Positions 24,139-32,321 of a stretch of DNA of 46,876 nt are shown here, piece after piece (the first letter of the stretch is position 1; the number at the start of each line of letters is the position of its first letter). The DNA is from an uncultured Chitinophagaceae bacterium. Lineage in GTDB: Bacteria; Bacteroidota; Bacteroidia; Chitinophagales; Chitinophagaceae. The stretch covers positions 1 through 46,876 of the forward strand of contig CAIRTF010000006.1 of NCBI GenBank assembly GCA_903881425.1. The letters are read 5' to 3'. Under the pieces are notes generated by a model. The model saw only the letters and a program-made list of their open reading frames with translations. It made no database searches and was not told the DNA's origin. A program made the translations under genes and the position numbers.

Positions 24139-26739
24139 TTATTCTTTGTCATCACTTGATTTCAAGCCTTTCTTGATTCTTTCAGATAAATCTTGTAAAT
24201 GATATTTAGTTGCTTTATCAGTTGCCGCTGCGGCTGCAGCAGTGATCTGACTTTTTAAAGCTGCTAAATGCCCTCTTGCAGTTGATGGGATGTCAGTATT
24301 CTTTAAATTAACTTGAGAAATATTAGCATTGCCACCACGGCCTCCACCAAATGTTACATTTAATACAGGCTGTGGGTTGATTAATGCAATTAAATCTTCA
24401 ACATAAGCTTTCTGTAAATTTCTGCGATAGCCGTCAATTGATTTCTTCTCAGCTAATTCACTAAATACACCACTTTCAACATCATCAAATAATTCATCAA
24501 TAGTATAAGTTTTGCCTGCACCATAACGGTTGGCTGCAATATTCAATCTGCTTAATCTCGAACTTGATACTATATTATTTAAAGTATTTGTTTGTAAAGT
24601 TGTAACGGCTTCACTTCTTGAAGGGCTGTTAATTTTATCTAAGATATCTTTATCTAATAACCAAGTTGGTGTTTGGAATAATTGTTTATTTAAAAAAGAC
24701 ACAGCTTCTTTTTGAGTAGCTTTTGGAGTAGGTTCATAAACGTTGCCTTTTTCTTCTACGCTTTTAAATGTTTCATATACACCACCAACATTATTAGCTA
24801 CATGTCCCATATATCTTCCAAATTGTGTAACAACCTGTCCGTACATTTCATTTAAGTTCTCATATCTGTCTGCTTCTTCTTTTGTCCATTCCATTAATTT
24901 AGGAACGATGCGTTTTAAATTTTTGATACCATATTCGCCTGCTTTCATGTTGTTGTCACTCAAGTCTTCTGTTTGAGCACGAGGATCGCCATTGCCGCCT
25001 TCGCCACCAAACCATAAGCGTGGATTAGCACTTAAATTATCTATGATCCATTTGTTGGTTGTTTTCTTTTCTTTTTCTACATCAGATTCGCCGGTGTATT
25101 TATAACCCCATGAAATAGCCCATTTGTCATAATCACCAATACGAGGGAATAAACCTGTTTCAGTGATATTATCTTCAGGTTGTGCAACATAGTTAAAACG
25201 AGCATAATCCATAATAGAAGCAGTATGTCCGTTTGCTTCCACCCAAGCTTTATCACGTAATTTTTCAACGGGTGTTTTACTGCTGCTGCCCATGTTATGA
25301 CGAAGCCCCAATGTATGACCAACTTCATGAGAAGAAACAAAACGAATCAAGTTGCCCATTAACTCATCATCAAATTTCATTTTTCTTGCTTTCGGATCAA
25401 CAGCTGCAGTTTGAACAAAATACCAATCGTGTACCAACTTCATTACATTATGGTACCAACCGATATGGCTTTCTAAAATTTCTCCACTGCGAGGATCGTG
25501 TACTTGCGGACCGTATGCGTTTTGAACATCAGAAGCAAAATAACGAATCACACAAAAACGAGCATCTTCCAAACTCATGGTAGTATCGTTTTCGGGCCAT
25601 TCTTTTGCAACGATGGCATTTTTAAATCCTGCTTTTTCAAAAGCTTTTTGCCAATCATTTACACCTGCAATTAAATAAGGTCTCCATTGTTTAGGTGTAG
25701 CAGGATCGATATAATAAACAATTTGTTTTTTGGGTTCAACCAATTCACCTCTCTTATATTTTTCAACATCTTCATCTTTTGGTTCTAATCTGTAACGAAC
25801 AGCGAATGTTTGGTTATCTACTTTTTGTTGATCATCACTATAAACAGTAAAGTCATCTGCAAAATAGCCAACACGTGGATCAAATAATCTGCGATTCATT
25901 GGAACTTTAGGTAATAATAACATAGAAGTATTCAACTCCAATGTAACAGCACCCGCTGCTGATGCTGCAGGTAAACTTGTTGTTTGAGGTTGAGGAGTTG
26001 TTGGAATACCAAAACCACCACCGCCTGCAGGAGTTGAAGAAAATGTTTTTACAGTTCTTATTTCTGTATTGATTGGATAAGTATTGATACTTTGAATATA
26101 AGATCTGTCAGCTGCCAAAGCAGATAAGCTTAAGTTTCTTTTAATAGCCGGCGTTAAACTAACTACCTGATTATCTGCTTTAAAAAAATCAGATACATCA
26201 ATAACAGTGCTGGCAGTATTACTTACAGAGTCTTTACCATAAGCAGCTACAGGAAATGCGGCAGCAATAGGATCTAAATAAGAATTACTAACTGCTTTTG
26301 AGATTACATTGGTAGAATCAGCTGTACTGATTAATGTAACTACACGAAGAAAAATATTATTACTCGGGCCTTTTTCAAATTTCAAAGTTTGTTCGTTCAC
26401 TAATTCACCGCCATAGTTTCTACCTCCACCGGCAATCTTGCTATAACGGGTAATGGCAATGATTTCTCTGCCTAAAATAGAATCAGGGATTTCGAAATAA
26501 AATTTGTCTTCAATTTTGTGAACAGTAAACAAACCTTTTTTGGTAATGGCTTTACTGGTTATTACTTCTTTATACGGTTTAGGGGCTGAAGTTGCAGCGC
26601 CTCGCTGTGCACCAAAATTTCCTAATCCGGCTAATTGATTAGCGCCACCACCTTGTGGTGTTGGGTTTGGCGGATTTTGTTGTGCAAAGCCTGTTGTAGC
26701 AAATGCTATCAAACTAAAAGCAATAAAAATTTTCTTCAT
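24139..26739 (-). CDS. Secreted zinc-dependent metalloprotease (DUF5117/DUF5118 type)
   Basis: 866 residues with a signal peptide (MKKIFIAFSLIAFATTGFAQ) and a Pro/Gly/Gln linker. The active site is HEVGHTLGLRH, residues 471-481, the extended metzincin-like HExxHxxGxxH: His471, His475 and His481 bind zinc and Glu472 is catalytic. About 30 residues later SIMDYARFNY supplies the Met-turn. Flanking blocks (YFADDFTVYSDDQ, YYIDPATPKQWRPYLIAGVNDWQKAFEKAGF) are the DUF5117 region typical of large Bacteroidota proteases. It is a single gene with its own terminator and a 352-nt upstream region. Its substrate is unknown. Confidence 0.9.
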   Translation of the reverse strand: MKKIFIAFSLIAFATTGFAQQNPPNPTPQGGGANQLAGLGNFGAQRGAATSAPKPYKEVITSKAITKKGLFTVHKIEDKFYFEIPDSILGREIIAITRYSKIAGGGRNYGGELVNEQTLKFEKGPSNNIFLRVVTLISTADSTNVISKAVSNSYLDPIAAAFPVAAYGKDSVSNTASTVIDVSDFFKADNQVVSLTPAIKRNLSLSALAADRSYIQSINTYPINTEIRTVKTFSSTPAGGGGFGIPTTPQPQTTSLPAASAAGAVTLELNTSMLLLPKVPMNRRLFDPRVGYFADDFTVYSDDQQKVDNQTFAVRYRLEPKDEDVEKYKRGELVEPKKQIVYYIDPATPKQWRPYLIAGVNDWQKAFEKAGFKNAIVAKEWPENDTTMSLEDARFCVIRYFASDVQNAYGPQVHDPRSGEILESHIGWYHNVMKLVHDWYFVQTAAVDPKARKMKFDDELMGNLIRFVSSHEVGHTLGLRHNMGSSSKTPVEKLRDKAWVEANGHTASIMDYARFNYVAQPEDNITETGLFPRIGDYDKWAISWGYKYTGESDVEKEKKTTNKWIIDNLSANPRLWFGGEGGNGDPRAQTEDLSDNNMKAGEYGIKNLKRIVPKLMEWTKEEADRYENLNEMYGQVVTQFGRYMGHVANNVGGVYETFKSVEEKGNVYEPTPKATQKEAVSFLNKQLFQTPTWLLDKDILDKINSPSRSEAVTTLQTNTLNNIVSSSRLSRLNIAANRYGAGKTYTIDELFDDVESGVFSELAEKKSIDGYRRNLQKAYVEDLIALINPQPVLNVTFGGGRGGNANISQVNLKNTDIPSTARGHLAALKSQITAAAAAATDKATKYHLQDLSERIKKGLKSSDDKE

Positions 26740-27091
26740 AACTAAGTTGTTTTAGAATAGTTGTTAAATATAAGGAGGATGGCACAAATACGGAACTTTT
26801 TTGAAAAAGTTATGACAAGCGGCTAAAGCTGATAATTGAAACGGTAAAAAAATATTTATTTAAAGGCGAAATTGGCCTACTTGATAGTTACCTATGTATC
26901 TTGCTCTCTGTAATTGAAATATTTTTTTGTCAAGTCTGCAAAACTTATTTGGTGCTTTCAATAAAATACCTAATTTGTAAGCCCTTTTAAAATTTTTGAA
27001 AGAATGTTTTGTAAAAATCAAAACATTTTTCAGTAGAATTGCGAAACCATTTTTAAAAATTGTATTTTAAAACCTCAAAACCAATCGAATC
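26740..27091. promoter_or_regulatory. Divergent regulatory region between the protease and exbB
   Basis: 352 nt without a credible gene, separating divergent transcripts. Two inverted repeats stand out. AATGTTTTG (27003-27011) and CAAAACATT (27019-27027) are perfect 9-bp arms with a 7-nt spacer, 64 nt before the exbB ATG, operator-like. AACTTTTT (26794-26801) and AAAAAGTT (26804-26811) form a second AT-rich palindrome near the protease side. No box pair matches the promoter consensus well, and no RNA gene was recognised. Confidence 0.4.
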
Positions 27092-27952
27092 ATGGCTGAA
27101 ACTAAACCAACTGCAGCAGCTGTAAAACCAACCACATCTGTGCAGCCGAAGAAAAGCGGAAATTCTATTTCATGGATTGCTCCAGTAACTTGTATTGTTA
27201 TCGGTTATTTATTTTGGAGATTTATACTTGGTGATGCAAGTAATTTTACTAAACCTGATAACAGTGGTGGTTTTTGGCCGGGTCATGAAGGAGCAAAAGG
27301 TGGTTTATACCGTATGTACCTTGGTGGTATCATTGTACCAATTTTGATCGGTGCTTTTTTAACTGTATTAACTTTTGTGATTGAAAGATTTTTAACTGTA
27401 ACAAAAGCAACAGGTACAGGAAGTATTGCAGAATTTATCCGCAAAGTGCAATTCCATTTAGCTAATAAAGATGTTGATAAAGCATTGGCTGAATGCGATA
27501 AACAAAAAGGAAGTGTTGGCAATGTAATGAAAGCAGGCTTACGCAAATACAAAGAAATGATCGGTAACTCTGAATTAGATACCGAACAAAAAGTATTGAA
27601 CATTCAAAAAGAAGTAGAAGAAGCTACAGCATTAGAATTACCAATGTTGGAAAAGAACTTAGTATTCTTATCAACTATCGCATCTGTTGCAACCTTGTTA
27701 GGTTTGTTAGGTACGGTATTAGGTATGATTCGTTCATTTGCTGCATTGGGCGATAGTGGTGGTGGTGAAGCTGCTGCTAAATTATCTCAAGGTATCTCTG
27801 AAGCATTGTATAATACTGCTTTGGGTATCGGTACTTCAGCAATCTCTATCATCATGTATAATGTGTTTACTACAAGAATTGATGGTATCACTTTCGGTAT
27901 TGATGAATCTGGTTTCACTTTAACTCAAAGCTTTGCTGCTAACTATAAATAA
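27092..27952 (+). CDS. exbB: MotA/TolQ/ExbB proton channel family protein
   Basis: 286 residues. An Ala/Lys/Thr-rich N-terminus leads to a first helix near residues 27-46, then helices about 77-100, 188-212 and 235-255. The conserved core VFLSTIASVATLLGLLGTVLGMIRSFAALG is the ExbB/TolQ pore helix with the T-x-x-G-L-x-G-T-V pattern, and the last helix has the A-L-Y-N-T-A-L-G motif. It forms the stator pentamer that uses proton flow to drive TonB. It is the first gene of an operon with two exbD and tonB. The extra N-terminal helix is common in Bacteroidota. Confidence 0.93.
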   Translation: MAETKPTAAAVKPTTSVQPKKSGNSISWIAPVTCIVIGYLFWRFILGDASNFTKPDNSGGFWPGHEGAKGGLYRMYLGGIIVPILIGAFLTVLTFVIERFLTVTKATGTGSIAEFIRKVQFHLANKDVDKALAECDKQKGSVGNVMKAGLRKYKEMIGNSELDTEQKVLNIQKEVEEATALELPMLEKNLVFLSTIASVATLLGLLGTVLGMIRSFAALGDSGGGEAAAKLSQGISEALYNTALGIGTSAISIIMYNVFTTRIDGITFGIDESGFTLTQSFAANYK

Positions 27953-28018
27953 TCTTAGATTATTTTATGGAATAACAACAGTTTTGAATCTTAATTAGTG
28001 AAATTTAAATAAACAACA

Positions 28019-28666
28019 ATGGCCAGACCTAAGATACCACGAAAAAGTACCAGCATTGACATGACAGCGATGTGTGACGTGGCTTTCTTGTTGTTATCAT
28101 TCTTTATCTTAACAACAAAGTTCAAGCCCGCAGAGGCCATCACTGTTAGCACACCAAGTTCAGTAGCTACCAAAGTAGCACCTGATAAAGATGTGGTGCT
28201 TATTACCATTGATAAAGATGGTAAGGTATTTCTTTCGATGGATAATGAACAAATTAAAGGCAATATTGCCGATGTGTTAAACAGCACAAAAAATTTGGGA
28301 ATTAATAAAGCTGCTTTTGTAAAAGCCGGTTTTATAGGATCATCATTCAGCCAATTAAATGCTTTCCTTGCTATTCCTGAAGAGGATAGAAAAGGAAATA
28401 ATTTACCCGGTATTCCTTGTAAAGACAGTTCTAACAATGAAGTTACCGAATGGATTAGCATTGTTAAAGGTGCTTATATGGGGTTAAAGATGAATTTATT
28501 ATTGAAAGGAGATAATTTAGCAAAATATCCTGCTTTCAAAAATGTAATTGATGCATTTAAAAAGAATGATGAATTGAAATTCTCAATGGTTACCAATCCG
28601 GAATCAGCTCCAACAGGAACAGATTTATGGAAACAAAACCAAGGTCCTGTTGACAAGAAAGAATAA
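28019..28666 (+). CDS. exbD: ExbD/TolR family biopolymer transport protein (first copy)
   Basis: 215 residues. There is a short basic N-terminus, then SIDMTAMCDVAFLLLSFFILTT, the single ExbD helix with its conserved proton-carrying Asp (CDVAF). The periplasmic part is longer than the usual 140-residue ExbD, with an inserted stretch around residues 120-170 (EEDRKGNNLPGIPCKDSSN). ExbD plugs the ExbB pore and couples protonation to TonB. It starts 66 nt after exbB. Confidence 0.9.
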   Translation: MARPKIPRKSTSIDMTAMCDVAFLLLSFFILTTKFKPAEAITVSTPSSVATKVAPDKDVVLITIDKDGKVFLSMDNEQIKGNIADVLNSTKNLGINKAAFVKAGFIGSSFSQLNAFLAIPEEDRKGNNLPGIPCKDSSNNEVTEWISIVKGAYMGLKMNLLLKGDNLAKYPAFKNVIDAFKKNDELKFSMVTNPESAPTGTDLWKQNQGPVDKKE

Positions 28667-28697
28667 ACAATTATTGATCATTTAAAAATATTGTACC

Positions 28698-29237
28698 ATG
28701 GCAGAAATGGATACCTCGGGTGGGGGTGGGCATAAAAAAGGACCAGGGGTCAAAAAATCAAAAAAACTATCTACTCGTGTGGATTTAACACCGATGGTAG
28801 ACTTAGGTTTTTTGTTGATTACTTTCTTTATTTTCACTACCACCATGAGTCAGCCTACGGCAATGAAATTAAATTTGCCAAAAGATACTGACAAACCTGA
28901 AGAGCAAAATAAAACTGCTGAATCGGGTGTACTAACATTGTTATTAGGAAAAGATAATAATGTTTTTTATTACGAGGGCACTTTAAAGAATGATGCTTCT
29001 AATTTCAAATCATCTAATTTCAAAGACATCCGTGATGTAATTATTCGCAAGAAACAATCTACACCGGAGAAAAATTTAATGTTAATCATTAAACCGTCTA
29101 ATGAATGTACCTACAAAAATGTTGTAGATATGATTGATGAAATGTCTATCAATGTTATTAAAAGGTATGCATTGGTTGATATTGCTGATGTAGAAGATAA
29201 ATTAGTGAAAATTACGGAAGGTGCAACAGGTAATTAA
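28698..29237 (+). CDS. exbD: ExbD/TolR family biopolymer transport protein (second copy)
   Basis: 179 residues. Gly/Lys-rich N-terminus (SGGGGHKKGPGVKKSKK), then RVDLTPMVDLGFLLITFFIFTT with the ExbD helix and proton-carrying Asp (MVDLGF), then a periplasmic domain ending in IKRYALVDI. It is clearly a different paralogue from the first ExbD, and two ExbDs probably form a heterodimer in the ExbB pore. It starts 31 nt after the first exbD. Confidence 0.92.
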   Translation: MAEMDTSGGGGHKKGPGVKKSKKLSTRVDLTPMVDLGFLLITFFIFTTTMSQPTAMKLNLPKDTDKPEEQNKTAESGVLTLLLGKDNNVFYYEGTLKNDASNFKSSNFKDIRDVIIRKKQSTPEKNLMLIIKPSNECTYKNVVDMIDEMSINVIKRYALVDIADVEDKLVKITEGATGN

Positions 29238-29290
29238 TTTCTTTATGGAATTAAACCTGATTTGAATCTCACCATTAAATATTATTAACA

Positions 29291-30112
29291 ATGGATGTAA
29301 ATAAAATTTTAACAGCCGATATTCTTGATATCATCTTCGAAGGAAGAAATAAAGAATATGGTGCTTACGAACTCCGTAAGACTTATAATAAGCGAATTGT
29401 AGTGGCTGTTATTGGTACAGTTTCCATTTGCTTATTATTATTATTGGGTTCGCTTATTGCCAGTACGGTTGGCAAAAGCAAAACCAACGTTATTGTGGCT
29501 GATGTTTCTTTGGAGAACGTAAAGCAGGAAGAAAAAAAACCTGAACCGCCTCCACCTCCACCACCTAAACAAGAACCTCCTAAAGTGGAGATTACTAAAT
29601 TCACTCCTCCAAAAATTGTGAAGGATGAAGAAGTAAAAGAACCACCACCGGAAGTTGAAAAATTAGAAGAAACTAAAATTGGTACTGTTAATCAGGAAGG
29701 TACTAAAGACGAAGGTATTACTGCACCGCCTGTTGAATCAGGAACCGGTAAAGTTGAAGCACCTAAGCAGGAAGAAGATTATGACAAAATATTTACTGTT
29801 GTGCAAATTCCGGCGGAGTTTCCGGGTGGATTGCCAGCATGGACAAAATACTTAACGCGTAACTTAAATAGTGATATTCCTGCTCAAAATGGCGCGCCTC
29901 CGGGCAGATACACTGTGTTTGTGACTTTCATTGTTGCCAAAGATGGTGCTATCAGTGAAGTTCAGGCAGAGAATGATCCCGGCTACGGAACAAAAGCCGA
30001 AGCTGTAAGGGTTATTCAAAAAGGTCCGGCTTGGAAACCTGCCGTTCAAAACGGACGTAATGTAATTTATCGTCATAAACAAGGTATTACATTCGTTGTT
30101 TCAGAAGAATAA
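29291..30112 (+). CDS. tonB: Energy transducer TonB (second copy)
   Basis: 273 residues. The N-terminal motif ILDIIFEGRNKEYGAYELRK is shared with the TonB at 2973, then comes a membrane anchor near residues 36-58, a Pro-rich spanner (EPPPPPPPKQEPPK) and the TonB C-terminal domain (FPGGLPAWTKYL through GPAWKPAVQNGRNV). With exbB and two exbD it forms a complete energising complex for TonB-dependent receptors. It is the last gene of the operon, followed by a terminator. Confidence 0.94.
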   Translation: MDVNKILTADILDIIFEGRNKEYGAYELRKTYNKRIVVAVIGTVSICLLLLLGSLIASTVGKSKTNVIVADVSLENVKQEEKKPEPPPPPPPKQEPPKVEITKFTPPKIVKDEEVKEPPPEVEKLEETKIGTVNQEGTKDEGITAPPVESGTGKVEAPKQEEDYDKIFTVVQIPAEFPGGLPAWTKYLTRNLNSDIPAQNGAPPGRYTVFVTFIVAKDGAISEVQAENDPGYGTKAEAVRVIQKGPAWKPAVQNGRNVIYRHKQGITFVVSEE

Positions 30113-30134
30113 TAATTACTAACGTTAATTATAT

Positions 30135-30169
30135 AAAAGCCTTCCTTGTCGGGAAGGCTTTTTATTTTT
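30135..30169 (+). terminator. Rho-independent terminator of the exbB-tonB operon
   Basis: AAAAGCCTTCC (30135-30145) pairs perfectly with GGAAGGCTTTT (30152-30162), 6-nt loop, followed by TATTTTT. It lies 23 nt after the tonB stop. Confidence 0.9.
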
Positions 30170-30218
30170 CAATCCAATCCTCTGCTTTATTATATTTTCG
30201 CATAAATCATAAATCGGC

Positions 30219-31598
30219 ATGTTAGGTAAGCTCAATGGTTGGGATGATACAATTGTTGCAATGGCAACACCGCAGGGTATTGGTGCCATTGGTGTGATAA
30301 GAGTTAGTGGAGGTAAAGCGATTGAAGTGATCAACTCTATGTTTCATTCAAAAGATATTTCTAAAGAGGCTTCACATACATTACATGTTGGGCTGTTAAA
30401 AAATGGAGATGAAATATTAGACGAAGTAGTTTTATCGCTATTTAAAAATCCGTCTTCTTATACAGGCGAGGATGTGATTGAAATAAGTTGTCATGGTTCT
30501 CCATTCATTCAGGAAAAAATTATTCAGGCAATTACAGCAAAAGGTTGCCGTTTAGCGAAAGCCGGAGAATTTACACAACGTGCTTTTTTAAATGGTAAAT
30601 TGGATTTGACACAAGCAGAAGCAGTTGCTGATTTGATTGCCAGTAATACCGAAGCGAGTAAAAATACAGCCATTAAAAATATTCGTGGTGGATTCTCTAA
30701 TGCATTAAAAGATTTGCGAGAAGAACTGATAAAATTTTCTGCATTGATTGAATTAGAATTAGATTTTTCTCAGGAAGATGTTGAGTTCGCCGATAGAAAA
30801 AAATTCACAGATCTGATAGAAAAATTGATTTCATCTACACAAGAATTAATCAGTTCTTTTCAATTGGGAAATGTGATTAAGAATGGTGTTCAAGTTGCTA
30901 TTATTGGAAAACCAAATGCAGGAAAGTCAACACTGCTCAACACTTTATTGAATGAGAACCGAGCAATTGTTAGTGATATTGCCGGAACAACAAGAGACAC
31001 CATTGAAGAAATTATTAATATTGATGGAATTTTATTTCGGTTAATTGATACGGCCGGAATTCGCGAACATGCCAAAGATATTATTGAGTCTATTGGTGTA
31101 GAAAGAAGTTTGGAAAAAATGCATTTAGCCGATGTGGTGATCTATCTTTTTGATGTGAATGAAATGAATGAAGAAGATATACAACATGTGGTAAATGATT
31201 TTGAAAAGAATAATATTCGATATGTTTTAGTAGGTAATAAATTGGATAATGCTTCGAACGCAGAACAAAAATTTTCGTCATTCAATAATATTATTTTTAT
31301 TTCTGCAAAAAATAATTTGCATATTGATTCATTGAAAAATGCATTGATCAAAAAAACAATTCATGGTAAAATCAACAATGAAGCAACCATTATAACCAAT
31401 GCAAGACATTTTGATGCATTAAAAAAATTAGCCACTTCTTTATCAGACATTCAACAAGGATTGAAAAATCAATTAACCGGAGATTTGTTGGCTGCAGATA
31501 TCAAATCTGCATTATTTTTTCTAGGAGAAATAACAGGTGAGATTACTAATGAAGATCAATTGGATTATATTTTCAGTAAGTTTTGTATCGGAAAGTAA
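30219..31598 (+). CDS. mnmE: tRNA modification GTPase MnmE
   Basis: 459 residues. With MnmG it installs the aminomethyl or carboxymethylaminomethyl group on U34 of certain tRNAs. The N-terminal folate-binding domain (DTIVAMATPQGIGAIGVIRVSG) is followed by helical MnmE segments and an inserted GTPase domain: G1 GKPNAGKST at residues 230-238, the DTAGIRE switch, and a GNKLDN-type specificity loop. The chain ends in FCIGK, whose Cys455 is the conserved C-terminal catalytic-site residue. It is preceded by the exbB operon terminator and convergent with the DUF4833 gene 23 nt away. Confidence 0.97.
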   Translation: MLGKLNGWDDTIVAMATPQGIGAIGVIRVSGGKAIEVINSMFHSKDISKEASHTLHVGLLKNGDEILDEVVLSLFKNPSSYTGEDVIEISCHGSPFIQEKIIQAITAKGCRLAKAGEFTQRAFLNGKLDLTQAEAVADLIASNTEASKNTAIKNIRGGFSNALKDLREELIKFSALIELELDFSQEDVEFADRKKFTDLIEKLISSTQELISSFQLGNVIKNGVQVAIIGKPNAGKSTLLNTLLNENRAIVSDIAGTTRDTIEEIINIDGILFRLIDTAGIREHAKDIIESIGVERSLEKMHLADVVIYLFDVNEMNEEDIQHVVNDFEKNNIRYVLVGNKLDNASNAEQKFSSFNNIIFISAKNNLHIDSLKNALIKKTIHGKINNEATIITNARHFDALKKLATSLSDIQQGLKNQLTGDLLAADIKSALFFLGEITGEITNEDQLDYIFSKFCIGK

Positions 31599-31621
31599 CT
31601 AGTTTAAGGAATTCCTTCACT

Positions 31622-32158
31622 TTACAATTGTATCCGCTCTTCTATCATTGAGCCTGTGATGGCATCCATTCCTTTTAATTCCACATATTCAATATGCGGC
31701 TTTAATAGCGAGCCTCCTTTTACTTCAAGATAAATTCTATTAACAATCATTTTTTTATCATTAATGGTTGTATAGGCATGATATAATTTATCATCTCCTT
31801 CCTGTAATAAGAATTTTAATTTTTTATAAGCCACCAGATAGAATTCAAAAAGATTTTCATTAATCTCTGTGACTTTTACACCATAGGCATATTTCTGCTG
31901 CATTTCATTCAATTCTTCTATATGTCCATTGGTTGCATAATCAATCCAATAAATATGTATGGGTTTTTGTTTGTTGATGATGTTGTTTTGTAAATTCAAT
32001 TCATAAATAAGGGTATTGGTATTGGCAGGTCGCTGCAAGTAAAATAATTGTTTAGGGTTTTGTGGTGGAACAGGAAATTCAGTTGTCTGCGCTATTGCTG
32101 TGCTTCCTGTGCTTAGTATTAAGAAAGTAGATAATAATATTTTGTGGAAGGAATGCAT
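31622..32158 (-). CDS. Secreted DUF4833 domain protein
   Basis: 178 residues from ATG at 32158, chosen because it starts a clean signal peptide (MHSFHKILLSTFLILSTGSTAIAQ); the upstream ATG at 32173 would add five charged residues. The mature part has the DUF4833 pattern as I recall it: LFYLQRPANTNTLIYELN, then KPIHIYWIDYATNGHIEELNEMQQKYAYG, and a later beta-rich half ending LKPHIEYVELKG. The function is not known. It is divergent from the symporter gene. Confidence 0.75.
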   Translation of the reverse strand: MHSFHKILLSTFLILSTGSTAIAQTTEFPVPPQNPKQLFYLQRPANTNTLIYELNLQNNIINKQKPIHIYWIDYATNGHIEELNEMQQKYAYGVKVTEINENLFEFYLVAYKKLKFLLQEGDDKLYHAYTTINDKKMIVNRIYLEVKGGSLLKPHIEYVELKGMDAITGSMIEERIQL

Positions 32159-32321
32159 TAATCTTTCTTTCATGAAAGATACTGAAAGACTTCAATAAAT
32201 GTATTCTTGATTTTCTTTCAGCATCATTACAAATAAAAGGTAATTGTATAAAATGTCTACTACAATGGGATATCATATCCAATAAAAACTTACATTTAAA
32301 TCTCATTGCAAAATCAGCTGT

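Noticed and set aside
26779-26826. 15-codon plus-strand ORF preceded by AAGGAGG
   Set aside because: The Shine-Dalgarno-like run touches the ATG with no spacing, the peptide is very short and has no recognisable features.
29383-29604. Minus-strand Gly-rich ORF opposite tonB
   Set aside because: It is the antisense of the Pro-rich TonB spanner; Gly runs arise from Pro codons.
31142-31351. Minus-strand ORFs inside mnmE and similar antisense frames in other genes
   Set aside because: They are shadows of strongly supported genes, with no family similarity.
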